A stretch of DNA of 64,000 nucleotides from Microbacterium schleiferi (lineage in GTDB: Bacteria > Actinomycetota > Actinomycetes > Actinomycetales > Microbacteriaceae): NCBI RefSeq assembly GCF_020781975.1, contig NZ_JAJGNI010000003.1, positions 248,001-312,000 on the forward strand, in the 5' to 3' direction. Shown one piece after another: positions 1-7,669 of the stretch; the stretch's first letter is position 1; each line of letters starts with the position of its first letter. The position numbers were made by a program, and so were the translations under genes. The notes beneath the pieces are model-generated. The model was given only the letters and a program-made list of their open reading frames with translations, had not been told where the DNA came from and ran no database searches.

Positions 1-2
1 TT

Positions 3-554
3 CGTGCACAGCTGGCAGAGCGTGAGATCGAGGTCGGGGCGGATATGATTGAGCTGCGCGAGCACGCTCATGCGATCACCGACAATCTCCTCACCGGGTT
101 CGCGCGCCGGGGGCTCGCTGAGGCGATCGAGACCGTGACCTCGGCAGACGCCCTCATCGCCGTCACGCCCATCTTTACGACGAGCTACTCCGGTCTGTTC
201 AAGTCGTTCCTCGACATCCTGGATCCGGACTCGTTGCGGGGGATGCCGGTGCTGCTGGCAGCCACCGGCGGGTCACCACGCCACTCGTTGGCACTCGAGT
301 ACGCGATGCGCCCGCTGTTCACCTACCTGCACGCCAACCCGGTCTCAACATCCGTGTTCGCGGCATCGGAAGACTGGGCCGGCGGCGAGGGAGCATCCTC
401 GCTACGTTCGCGCACTGAGCGGGCCGCGGGAGAGCTCGCGGATGCCGTCGCCCGTCGGGGCGCGACAGTTGGTGAGGACCCGTTCGACCCGGCGACCTAC
501 CTCGGTGAGGGTCGCTCGTTCGAGAGCCTGCTGGGCGGACTCAGCGCCGACTGA
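3..554 (+). CDS. NAD(P)H-dependent FMN reductase (3' part)
   Basis: The frame is open from position 3 and has no start of its own here, so the N-terminus lies upstream; 183 residues are visible. The segment TPIFTTSYSGLFKSFLDIL and the following LAATGGSPRHSLALEYAMRP are typical of flavodoxin-like FMN reductases of the CE1759 type, which reduce FMN or a bound flavin with NAD(P)H. The Gly-rich stretch after the central strand is the expected flavin phosphate contact. The C-terminal 60 residues are a loosely conserved helical tail. It converges on fruA across a strong shared terminator. The family is clear; the physiological acceptor is not. Confidence 0.8.
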   Translation, partial: RAQLAEREIEVGADMIELREHAHAITDNLLTGFARRGLAEAIETVTSADALIAVTPIFTTSYSGLFKSFLDILDPDSLRGMPVLLAATGGSPRHSLALEYAMRPLFTYLHANPVSTSVFAASEDWAGGEGASSLRSRTERAAGELADAVARRGATVGEDPFDPATYLGEGRSFESLLGGLSAD

Positions 555-562
555 CGCAGATA

Positions 563-601
563 CACGATGCCCCGGCCGCACCCGACGGCCGGGGCATCGT
601 G
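563..601. terminator. Bidirectional terminator between FMN reductase and fruA
   Basis: A perfect 16-base-pair hairpin: CACGATGCCCCGGCCG at 563-578, a 7-base loop, and its exact complement at 586-601. It lies between two convergent stop codons. There is no T-run on either side, as is common in high-GC actinobacteria. Confidence 0.8.
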
Positions 602-606
602 AGTTC

Positions 607-2622
607 TCAGGCTCGGGCTGCGCCGCTGGCGAGCACGCCGCTGGCCTCGGTGTCGTCGGCAGCTCCCGCGGCCTCGACAGTCGCGGCGCTCGGCCGGCGG
701 CCGATGCGCTTGAGGCCGATGACCGCGACAGCGGTGATGACGGCGCCGATCGCGATCGACAGCAGGAACCACAGGATGTTCCCGATGGCGAAGAGCACGA
801 AGACTCCACCGTGGGGTGCCTGCGAGGTGACCCCGAAGGCCATCGAGAGCGCACCGGTCACGGCGCCACCGAGCATGGATGCGGGGATGACGCGCAGCGG
901 GTCGGCTGCGGCGAAGGGGATCGCACCCTCGGAGATGAAGGATGCACCGAGCAGCCACGCCGCGACACCGTTCTCGCGCTCCACGGGAGTGAACTGCTTG
1001 CGGGCAAGCACCGTCGAGGCAAGAGCGAGTCCCAGCGGCGGCACCATGCCCGATGCCATGACGGCAGCCATGATCTCCAGAGGCACCTGGTTGGCCAACG
1101 ACGCAGCGCCGAGGCCCGCGACGGCGAACGAGTAAGCGACCTTGTTGACAGGTCCGCCGAGGTCGAAGCACATCATGAGGCCAAGGATGACGCCCAGCAG
1201 CACGATCCCGACGCCGGTCAGGCTGTTGAGCCAATCGGTCAGTGTCGTCATCAGCCAGGCAATCGGTCCGCCGAGGAAGAGGATCATGGCTCCGGATGCG
1301 GCGATCGATGCCAACAGCGGAATGATGACGACCGGCATCAGGCCACGCAGCCAGCGGGGTGCCGGGATGCGGGTGAGCGAGGCTGCGACGAGGCCCGCGA
1401 GGAGGCCGCCGACGATGCCGCCGAGGAAGCCGGCGTTCATCATGACGGCGATCGTGCCGACCACGAATCCCGGTGCGATGCCGGGGCGGTCGGCCATTGC
1501 GTAGGCGATGAAGCCCGCAAGCGCGGGGACCAGGAAGCCCATGGAAGCTGCACCGATGACAAAGGCGACGGCGCCGATATACGTCCAGAAACCGCCGTCG
1601 GGGAGGTTCCACAGGGACGACGACGCGACGATGTCGCTGGCCGTCGCATTGATGTCGTATCCCGCGAGGCCGAAGCCGATGGCGATGAGCAGGCCACCGC
1701 CGGCAACGAAGGGGATCATGTAGCTGACGCCGGTGAGCAGCCAGCGTTGCAGCTTGCGCCCGGCGTGTTCGCTGGCGGTATCGGTTGTCGCCGTCGGGGT
1801 CTCGGTACCCGCGACCCGCGCAGCATCCGGGTTCGCGGCCGCGGCCAACGCCTCATCGATCATGGCTCCGGGAGCTTCGACGCCTCGCTTGACGGGCCCC
1901 TGGACGACGGGCTTGCCGGCAAAGCGCCCGCGGTCCCGCACATCCACGTCTACCGCGAAGATGACGGCGTCGGCTGCGGCGATCACGGCGGGATCGAGCG
2001 CCGTCGATCCGCTTGATCCCTGCGTCTCGACCTCGAGGCGGATGCCGCGCTTTTTCGCCTCAGCCACGAGGGCATCGGCAGCCATGTAGGTGTGGGCGAT
2101 GCCGGTCGGGCAGGCGGTGACGGCCACGAGCACGCGCTGATCCGACGACGCCGGCGCCGCGGCGTTCGCGGCAGGAGCGGGGGCGATCGCCTCGTCGATC
2201 AGGGCGACGACTTCGGTGGCCGAAGTCGCGGCGCGCAGGGAGTCGACGAACTCTTCCCGCACCAGTGCGCGGGCGATCGTGGAGAGGATCGCGAGGTGGT
2301 CGGTGTCGGCACCGATCGGTGCAGCGATGAAGAACACCAGGTCGCTGGGATCGTCGTCACCGAAGTCGACGGGATCCGACAACCGGGCGAACGCGAGCGT
2401 CGGCTCGGTCACGGCGGCCGTGCGGCAGTGGGGTATAGCGATCCCGCCGGGCATCCCGGTTGAGGTCTGCGCTTCGCGGGCGTGGGCGTCTGCCGCAAGC
2501 GCGTGCGCATCAGTCGTGCGTCCTGCGCCCGCGACGATCGTGCTGAGAGCATCGATGACGTCGCCGGATGTTGCGCCCAATGCAACATCGAGAGCAACGA
2601 GCTCCGGGGTGATGATGGACAT
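607..2622 (-). CDS. fruA: PTS fructose transporter subunit IIABC
   Basis: Membrane permease that takes up fructose and phosphorylates it to fructose 1-phosphate with phosphate passed from HPr. The 671 residues run IIA (about 1-145, phospho-His 65 in AIPHC), IIB (about 162-260, phospho-Cys 171 in TACPTGIAHTYM) and IIC (from about 290, a run of hydrophobic segments starting near LLTGVSYMIPFVAGGGLLIA). The start at 2622 is chosen because GAAGGAGA lies just upstream; an in-frame ATG at 2646 would overlap fruK and has no such site. It is the last gene of the fructose operon, 20 bases after fruK. HPr and enzyme I are not in the window. Confidence 0.95.
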   Translation of the reverse strand: MSIITPELVALDVALGATSGDVIDALSTIVAGAGRTTDAHALAADAHAREAQTSTGMPGGIAIPHCRTAAVTEPTLAFARLSDPVDFGDDDPSDLVFFIAAPIGADTDHLAILSTIARALVREEFVDSLRAATSATEVVALIDEAIAPAPAANAAAPASSDQRVLVAVTACPTGIAHTYMAADALVAEAKKRGIRLEVETQGSSGSTALDPAVIAAADAVIFAVDVDVRDRGRFAGKPVVQGPVKRGVEAPGAMIDEALAAAANPDAARVAGTETPTATTDTASEHAGRKLQRWLLTGVSYMIPFVAGGGLLIAIGFGLAGYDINATASDIVASSSLWNLPDGGFWTYIGAVAFVIGAASMGFLVPALAGFIAYAMADRPGIAPGFVVGTIAVMMNAGFLGGIVGGLLAGLVAASLTRIPAPRWLRGLMPVVIIPLLASIAASGAMILFLGGPIAWLMTTLTDWLNSLTGVGIVLLGVILGLMMCFDLGGPVNKVAYSFAVAGLGAASLANQVPLEIMAAVMASGMVPPLGLALASTVLARKQFTPVERENGVAAWLLGASFISEGAIPFAAADPLRVIPASMLGGAVTGALSMAFGVTSQAPHGGVFVLFAIGNILWFLLSIAIGAVITAVAVIGLKRIGRRPSAATVEAAGAADDTEASGVLASGAARA

Positions 2623-2642
2623 GTTCTCTCCTTCGAAGAACG

Positions 2643-3608
2643 TCACGGTGCTGTGACCGTGGCGGGCTGGTGTAGTTCGGTGACCGTGACCTGGTCAGGG
2701 TGGGTGTCTGAGGGGCGGGGGATGGTCGTCCCGGGCAGGGCGACGGCAGCGGCGCCGTAGGCAACCGCGTGCGCGAGCCGTGCCGCCGGGGAGCACCCGG
2801 CAGCATCGGCGATGAGGTAGCCGGCAAGGGAGGAGTCACCGGCACCGACGGTGCTGCGGGCGGTCACCGGTGGGTGGGTGGCGTGCCACGCGCCCTCTGC
2901 CGTGGCGAGAACGGCACCGGCAGAGCCGAGGGTTGCCAGGACGGCAGCGATGCCGCGCGCTCGCAGTGCATCGCAGGCGTCCGCGACCGCGTGCGGATCG
3001 GTGAGCGTCGCGGGGTCGGTTCCGGTCAGCTCGGCGAGCTCCTCGAGGTTCGGCTTGATGAGATCGATGTGTACCCCCGCGGTGCGCAGCGCGGTCAGCG
3101 GAGCGCCCGATGTGTCGACTGCCACGCGGATGTCGGGCGTCGCGATCCGGGCGGTGCGCGCCAGGTCGGCAAGCAGCTCGACATCCGCCGCCGGAGGCAG
3201 TGAACCGGCGAAGACCAGCCACTGTGCCCGGGGGGCCTCAGCAGCGACGACGTCGTGCAGGGCCGCTACAGCCGATGCGCTCAGCGGCGAGCCGGGTTCG
3301 TTGATCTTCGTCGTGGTGCCGTCGGGTTCGACGAGAGAGATATTGGTGCGCACGCTCGCGCCGGGATCGACCGTGACCACGGCCAGCCCGCTTTCGACGA
3401 GTTCACGAACATAGGGGTCGTGGTAGTCGGCGCGAACGATGGCGCGGGTCGCGACGGATGCGTGAGCCAGCGCTCGCGAGACGTTGACGCCCTTGCCGGC
3501 TGCCTGCGAGGTGACGGCGCTCGCGCGAAGGACCGCATCGCGAACGAGGGGCGAGGGGAGCTGAATGGTGCGATCGACGCTCGGGTTGATCGTGACGGTG
3601 ACGATCAT
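2643..3608 (-). CDS. fruK: 1-phosphofructokinase
   Basis: PfkB-family kinase that converts fructose 1-phosphate, the product of FruA, to fructose 1,6-bisphosphate. At 321 residues it has the usual length. The N-terminal signature AAGKGVNVSRALAHA and the C-terminal ATP-site and catalytic-base signature TVGAGDSSLAGYL are both intact. Its ATG overlaps the stop of the upstream regulator gene by four bases (ATGA), so the two are probably translationally coupled. The order regulator-kinase-transporter is the standard fructose operon. Hexose specificity is inferred from the fruA partner; the protein alone would also fit a tagatose-6-phosphate kinase. Confidence 0.93.
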   Translation of the reverse strand: MIVTVTINPSVDRTIQLPSPLVRDAVLRASAVTSQAAGKGVNVSRALAHASVATRAIVRADYHDPYVRELVESGLAVVTVDPGASVRTNISLVEPDGTTTKINEPGSPLSASAVAALHDVVAAEAPRAQWLVFAGSLPPAADVELLADLARTARIATPDIRVAVDTSGAPLTALRTAGVHIDLIKPNLEELAELTGTDPATLTDPHAVADACDALRARGIAAVLATLGSAGAVLATAEGAWHATHPPVTARSTVGAGDSSLAGYLIADAAGCSPAARLAHAVAYGAAAVALPGTTIPRPSDTHPDQVTVTELHQPATVTAP

Positions 3609-4387
3609 GCGCGCACCAGATCCACGTCGGCTGCGCGCAGGGCAGCGCTCAGGTCGGCATCCGGTTCGCCGTCGGTCACGAGGGCGTCGATGTCATCGAA
3701 CCCTCCGAACCGCACGAGAGATTCTTCGCCGAGCTTCGATGCGTCAGCGACGACGATCACCCGCCGCGCCGAGGCTACCGCGGCCCGCTTGACCTCGGCC
3801 TCGGCTTCGTCGGGCGTGCTCAGCCCGAACTGGGCGTGCACGGCATTGGTTCCGATGATTGCCACATCCGGCCGCAAGCCTGCGATCTGGTCGATCGCTC
3901 CCGCGCCGACCAGGGCACCGGTCAACGCCCGGAGCCTTCCGCCGATCACGCGCACGGCCGGGGTCGTGAGATGGCTCAGGGTCGATGCGGTGATCACCGA
4001 GTTCGTGATGAGGGTGAGCGAGGCGTTGCCGTCTTCTCGAGCTGCCAGGAGGCGGGCGACGCGCGCTGCCGTGGAGCCGGCATCGATGTGGACGGCCCCG
4101 CCCAGGCCCCGAGGGATCAGGTCGATCGTCGCCGCAGCGATCCGTTCCTTGGCCTCGGTCGCGGTGGCTTCGCGTGCCGCGAGGCTCGGTTCGGCGGCGC
4201 TTGTGCGGCCCGCTGGAACGGCGCCACCGTGCACCCGCAGCAGCACGCCATCGGCCTGTAGTTGATCGAGATCGCGGCGGATCGTCTCTTGTGCGACCCC
4301 GAACAGACCAGACAGGGCGGTGACCGATGCCCGGCCCTCGTCGGTGACGATTCCCGCGATGCGGTGTTGGCGCTCCGTCGCGTACAT
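3605..4387 (-). CDS. DeoR-family regulator of the fructose operon
   Basis: A 260-residue DeoR/GlpR-type repressor. The N-terminal winged helix-turn-helix is at residues 1-57 (RQHRIAGIV then VTALSGLFGVAQETIRRDL) and ends in the family motif LRVHGGAV. A C-terminal sugar-phosphate sensor domain of the isomerase-like fold follows, with the conserved HIDAGSTAARVARLL. Start 4387 is preceded by GGGAGAA at suitable distance; a longer in-frame start at 4420 lacks a ribosome site. It is the first gene of the operon, so it probably regulates itself together with fruK and fruA. The likely inducer is fructose 1-phosphate, which is inference from family and context. Confidence 0.88.
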   Translation of the reverse strand: MYATERQHRIAGIVTDEGRASVTALSGLFGVAQETIRRDLDQLQADGVLLRVHGGAVPAGRTSAAEPSLAAREATATEAKERIAAATIDLIPRGLGGAVHIDAGSTAARVARLLAAREDGNASLTLITNSVITASTLSHLTTPAVRVIGGRLRALTGALVGAGAIDQIAGLRPDVAIIGTNAVHAQFGLSTPDEAEAEVKRAAVASARRVIVVADASKLGEESLVRFGGFDDIDALVTDGEPDADLSAALRAADVDLVRA

Positions 4388-4426
4388 GAGTGTTCTCCCG
4401 TCCGATGTCATCCGTGACATCGAAAT

Positions 4427-4468
4427 CTGTGTATGTGTGAGATTAGCTGTGTATGTGTGTGTTTACAA
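4427..4468 (-). promoter_or_regulatory. Promoter and repeat operator of the fructose operon
   Basis: On the minus strand TTGTAA (4468-4463), 17 bases, TAATCT (4445-4440). Two exact copies of the 13-mer CTGTGTATGTGTG (plus strand, 4427-4439 and 4447-4459) lie 20 bases apart, one in the spacer and one just after the -10. Direct repeats with helical spacing are the usual operator form of DeoR-family repressors. Confidence 0.65.
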
Positions 4469-4576
4469 GAGTGAATCTGCATTTCGGGCGCGCGACCGCG
4501 GATGCCGGTGGTGTGCTGGATCCGCCCCCGGAGGCTGGGGCACGGCCGCCGCGGGCATCTCGAACTGCGGCGCGAG

Positions 4577-5272
4577 CTACGCGGAGGTGTCTTTAGCGCC
4601 GGGGGAGCGGCTGCCCTGCGCGGATGAGATGCGCGTCACGATCAGGTCGATGACGATCCCCAACACGATCGCGATACCGATGGAGATGAGGACGGCGACC
4701 ACGGGTCCACCCGGAACCAGTCGTCCGACGATCGCTCCGACGGCCGCTTGGTACACCGCCCATCCCGTGGCGGCCACGGCAACAAGAATGAGGTATCGAG
4801 GAGCCGGCACCCGCGATGCTCCAGCCGTCAGATTCACCGCCAATCGGGCGAACGGGATGAACCGGGCGGTGAAGACCACCGTCGCGCTCGAGCGGTGCAG
4901 TCGCCGGTGCGCCCACCCGATCGCGGCGCTCACCCTGCGGCCCCGCATCCACCCCCACCGATCCAGCCCGACGCGGCGCCCGACGACGTACACGATCATG
5001 TCGCCGAGGAACGCTGCGACCGCGGCCAGTAGCACAACGCCCAGGAGTGGCGGTGAGCCGACGGTGACAGCGAGCGCACCGAAGGCGGTCACGGCGACCT
5101 CTCCCGGGACCAGCACCAGGAGGCTGTCGGCGAGGACGAGCGCGAACATGAGAGGGAGCGCCCAGGGGCTGCCGGCAACGTGCGTCAGCACCTCATCGAT
5201 CACACCTCTGGGTAACACGGGATGGTGAACGGAGACGGAACGGGGCACGTCCGGTGACGCGATGGCGTGCAT
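4577..5272 (-). CDS. DedA-family membrane protein
   Basis: A 231-residue integral membrane protein of the DedA/SNARE-associated (VTT) family, whose members act in membrane lipid and proton-motive-force homeostasis, some as lipid flippases. Family marks are the acidic residue in LVPGEVAVTAFGAL, the GDMIVYVVGRR segment and the conserved arginines of FTARFIPFARLAVNLTAG. About five hydrophobic segments are visible. The tail SSAQGSRSPGAKDTSA is polar. Start 5272 is chosen as the ATG nearest a complete N-terminus, with GAGAG nine bases upstream, but a GTG near 5202 is possible. It faces away from the glycosyltransferase gene. Substrate unknown. Confidence 0.85.
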   Translation of the reverse strand: MHAIASPDVPRSVSVHHPVLPRGVIDEVLTHVAGSPWALPLMFALVLADSLLVLVPGEVAVTAFGALAVTVGSPPLLGVVLLAAVAAFLGDMIVYVVGRRVGLDRWGWMRGRRVSAAIGWAHRRLHRSSATVVFTARFIPFARLAVNLTAGASRVPAPRYLILVAVAATGWAVYQAAVGAIVGRLVPGGPVVAVLISIGIAIVLGIVIDLIVTRISSAQGSRSPGAKDTSA

Positions 5273-5341
5273 CCGGTGAACTCTCGGCGACCGTGCCTGC
5301 CTCAGCGTGTTCGGCGATCCGACAGGCGTCACCCTGGAGCC

Positions 5342-7420
5342 GTGAGAGTCGCGGTATTGGCGGAATCGTTCCTCCCCCACATGAACGGAGTCACCGGCTC
5401 GGTGCTCCAGATCCTTCGTCATCTGGCAAGCGAAGGGCATGAGACGCTCGTCATCGCTCCCAAAGCTGGCGATGTCGAGGCCGACCTGCGCGGCGCCGAC
5501 CTCTCTGGCGCTCGCACGACCATGCTCCGGTCCGTGCCCTTGCCCTCCTACCCTCAAGTTCGTGTGGTGTTCGCCCGCGCTGCGAAGCTGGCGGCGCACC
5601 TGCGTGAGTTCCGGCCCGATGTCATCCACCTGGCATCGCCGTTCGTGCTCGGATGGCAAGGAACCGCTGCCGCCGACGCGCTCAAGGTGCCCGTCGTCGC
5701 GGTCTACCAGACCGACGTGGTCGCGTATGCCCAGAAGTACGGGCTTCCGGCGGCGACCTCGATCGTGGAGTCGCACCTGGCGCGCTTGCACCGGCGTTCG
5801 ACGTTGACCCTGGTGCCGTCTTCGGCGAGCATGTCTCAGCTCGAAGGTCTCGGCATTGATCGCCTCCGCCGGTGGGGGCGGGGAGTGGATGCCATCCGAT
5901 TCGCTCCCGAGCACCGGAGCGCTGCGTGGCGCCAGCGCGTGGCCCCGGGTGAGACGATCATCGGCTACGTGGGCCGGCTCGCCCCCGAGAAGCAGGTCGA
6001 AGATCTCGCCGCGCTGCACGATCTTCCGGGAAGCCGCCTCGTGATCGTCGGTGACGGACCGTCAAGACCAGCGCTCGAACGGTCCCTCCCGCGCGCTGTC
6101 TTTCTCGGACACCTGTCCGGCGACGCTCTCGGCGAGGCGATGGCATCCTTCGATGTCTTCGTTCACCCCGGCGAGAGCGAGACGTTCGGCCAGACGATTC
6201 AGGAGGCTCTCGCGGCTGGAGTTCCGGTCGTCGCGACGGGAACAGGCGGTCCGGTCGATCTCGTTCGCAGCAGCGTCGACGGATGGCTCTATCGGCCGGG
6301 TGACCTGGCCGACCTCCGCGCGCGCGTGTCAGACCTCATCGGAGACGAATCCAAGCGGCGAGCCTTTGCGGCCGCGGCCCGCGAATCCGTGCGCGAGCGC
6401 ACCTGGGAGGCTCTGGGCCGCCAGCTTGTCGGTCACTACGCAGAGGCCCGGATGCTCCGCCCGATCGATGACGCCCTGTTCGCGCGTGCGGCGACTCGCC
6501 CCGCAGCTCCGCCCGCACCCGCGACGGAGGGAACCCCGCGGTGGTCGCGTTTCGTTGCCCTCGGTGATTCCTTGACCGAGGGGCTGTGCGACACATCGCG
6601 GATGCCGAAAGGTCAGTATCGCGGGTGGGCCGACCGTCTCGCGGATCTGTTGGCCGGCGCCCGAGAGGCGAGACTTCCAGCGAGCGCGGAGCCGTTCCGG
6701 TACGCGAATCTCGCTGTGCGCAGCCGCAAGATCCGGGACCTCCTCGACGAGCAGCTCCCGCGCGCGCTGGGGATGGCACCCGATCTGGTGTCGGTGTTCA
6801 TGGGCGCAAACGACCTGGTCAGCCGCGGAGCCGATCCGCTCATCCTGGCGAAGGGGCTCGAACGGGCGGTCGTGGATTTGCGGTCCCGCGGGATCGATGT
6901 GCTGCTGGTGAGCATCGTGCTTCCCCGGCGGCCCGCAGCCATGATCTTCGCTCGCCGCGTTGCGGTCTACAACTCCGAAATCAGACGCATTGCGGCCAGC
7001 ACCGGCTGCATGCTGCTCGATCTTGAGGCCCAGCCGGCGATCAGTGACCTCGACATGTGGGCCGACGACAAGGTCCACTTCCGGTCGAAGGGTCATCGCT
7101 TCGTTGCCTACCGGGCTGCCGAGGCGCTCGGCGTCCCGTACGCTGACGAGCTGGCGACGCTCGACTCGGCTTTCCATGACGATGACGACCCGAACCCGCG
7201 CGGCTGGGTTCGTCGCGATGCGGTGCCCTGGCTCTGGCGGCGACTCCGTGGGCGAACCGCGGGGGACGGCTTGAGCGCGAAGCATGCGGATTACGTAACG
7301 ATCTCGCGGCGGCCGGCGACCGTTTCCGAGTCGCCGGTCGTGCCGGATGCCGGAGCGAGCCCGGTGCGTGACGGAGCGGAGTCGCCGGGCGCCGACCCGA
7401 CACGGCGAGTGCGCCCCTGA
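5342..7420 (+). CDS. Glycosyltransferase family 4 fused to SGNH/GDSL hydrolase
   Basis: One continuous 692-residue frame holds two enzymes. Residues 1 to about 385 are a GT-B glycosyltransferase of family GT4 resembling MgtA/PimB-type mannosyltransferases: N-terminal acceptor domain (AESFLPHMNGVTGSVL), donor loop GRLAPEKQ, and EX7E motif in ESETFGQTIQEAL near 280. After a Pro/Ala linker, residues 400 to about 610 are an SGNH hydrolase with GDSLTEG (nucleophile Ser410), the GAND block, and the Asp576-His579 pair in DDKVHF. A polar tail follows. Start is the GTG at 5342, since translation upstream is not conserved-looking. The linkage suggests making and trimming of an acylated mannolipid or glycan, which is inference. 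Confidence 0.85.
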   Translation: MRVAVLAESFLPHMNGVTGSVLQILRHLASEGHETLVIAPKAGDVEADLRGADLSGARTTMLRSVPLPSYPQVRVVFARAAKLAAHLREFRPDVIHLASPFVLGWQGTAAADALKVPVVAVYQTDVVAYAQKYGLPAATSIVESHLARLHRRSTLTLVPSSASMSQLEGLGIDRLRRWGRGVDAIRFAPEHRSAAWRQRVAPGETIIGYVGRLAPEKQVEDLAALHDLPGSRLVIVGDGPSRPALERSLPRAVFLGHLSGDALGEAMASFDVFVHPGESETFGQTIQEALAAGVPVVATGTGGPVDLVRSSVDGWLYRPGDLADLRARVSDLIGDESKRRAFAAAARESVRERTWEALGRQLVGHYAEARMLRPIDDALFARAATRPAAPPAPATEGTPRWSRFVALGDSLTEGLCDTSRMPKGQYRGWADRLADLLAGAREARLPASAEPFRYANLAVRSRKIRDLLDEQLPRALGMAPDLVSVFMGANDLVSRGADPLILAKGLERAVVDLRSRGIDVLLVSIVLPRRPAAMIFARRVAVYNSEIRRIAASTGCMLLDLEAQPAISDLDMWADDKVHFRSKGHRFVAYRAAEALGVPYADELATLDSAFHDDDDPNPRGWVRRDAVPWLWRRLRGRTAGDGLSAKHADYVTISRRPATVSESPVVPDAGASPVRDGAESPGADPTRRVRP

Positions 7421-7492
7421 TAGGATCGTTCGGGTTGCCTTACGGCATCCGCTCAACTTCACAGTGAGCTTCATGGAGCAGGCCGGCAGGAA

Positions 7493-7555
7493 GCTGGTCC
7501 CCTGTGGTGGGTTCCCCGTCGTGTTGCGCCGGGTGGTCTTCTACTGGTGGCCAGC
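7493..7555 (+). ncRNA. Actino-pnp-like leader RNA
   Basis: The 249-base gap before pnp holds a structured segment closed by GCTGGTC (7493-7499) pairing with GGCCAGC (7549-7555, one G-U). Inside are a short CCC/GGG hairpin and G-rich stretches. Position and shape fit the Actino-pnp motif known from 5' leaders of actinobacterial PNPase genes. I could not run the Rfam model, so the assignment rests on position and folding by eye. Confidence 0.6.
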
Positions 7556-7669
7556 GCCGACGATTCACGCGGCGTTATGCCGCACGCTCGATACTGCCTG
7601 TTCCTGCTCCTTCGCATGTGCTCGCGCGCCACACGGGTGCGCGAGTCAAAACAAAGAAGGAGAGACCTC

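Noticed and set aside
442..2016. Long open frame antisense to fruA (524 codons)
   Set aside because: It is rich in Asp, Gly, His and Arg, as expected for the shadow frame of a high-GC gene, and fruA on the other strand has full domain matches. Similar antisense frames over pnp, ftsK, recA, pheT and argH were dropped for the same reason.
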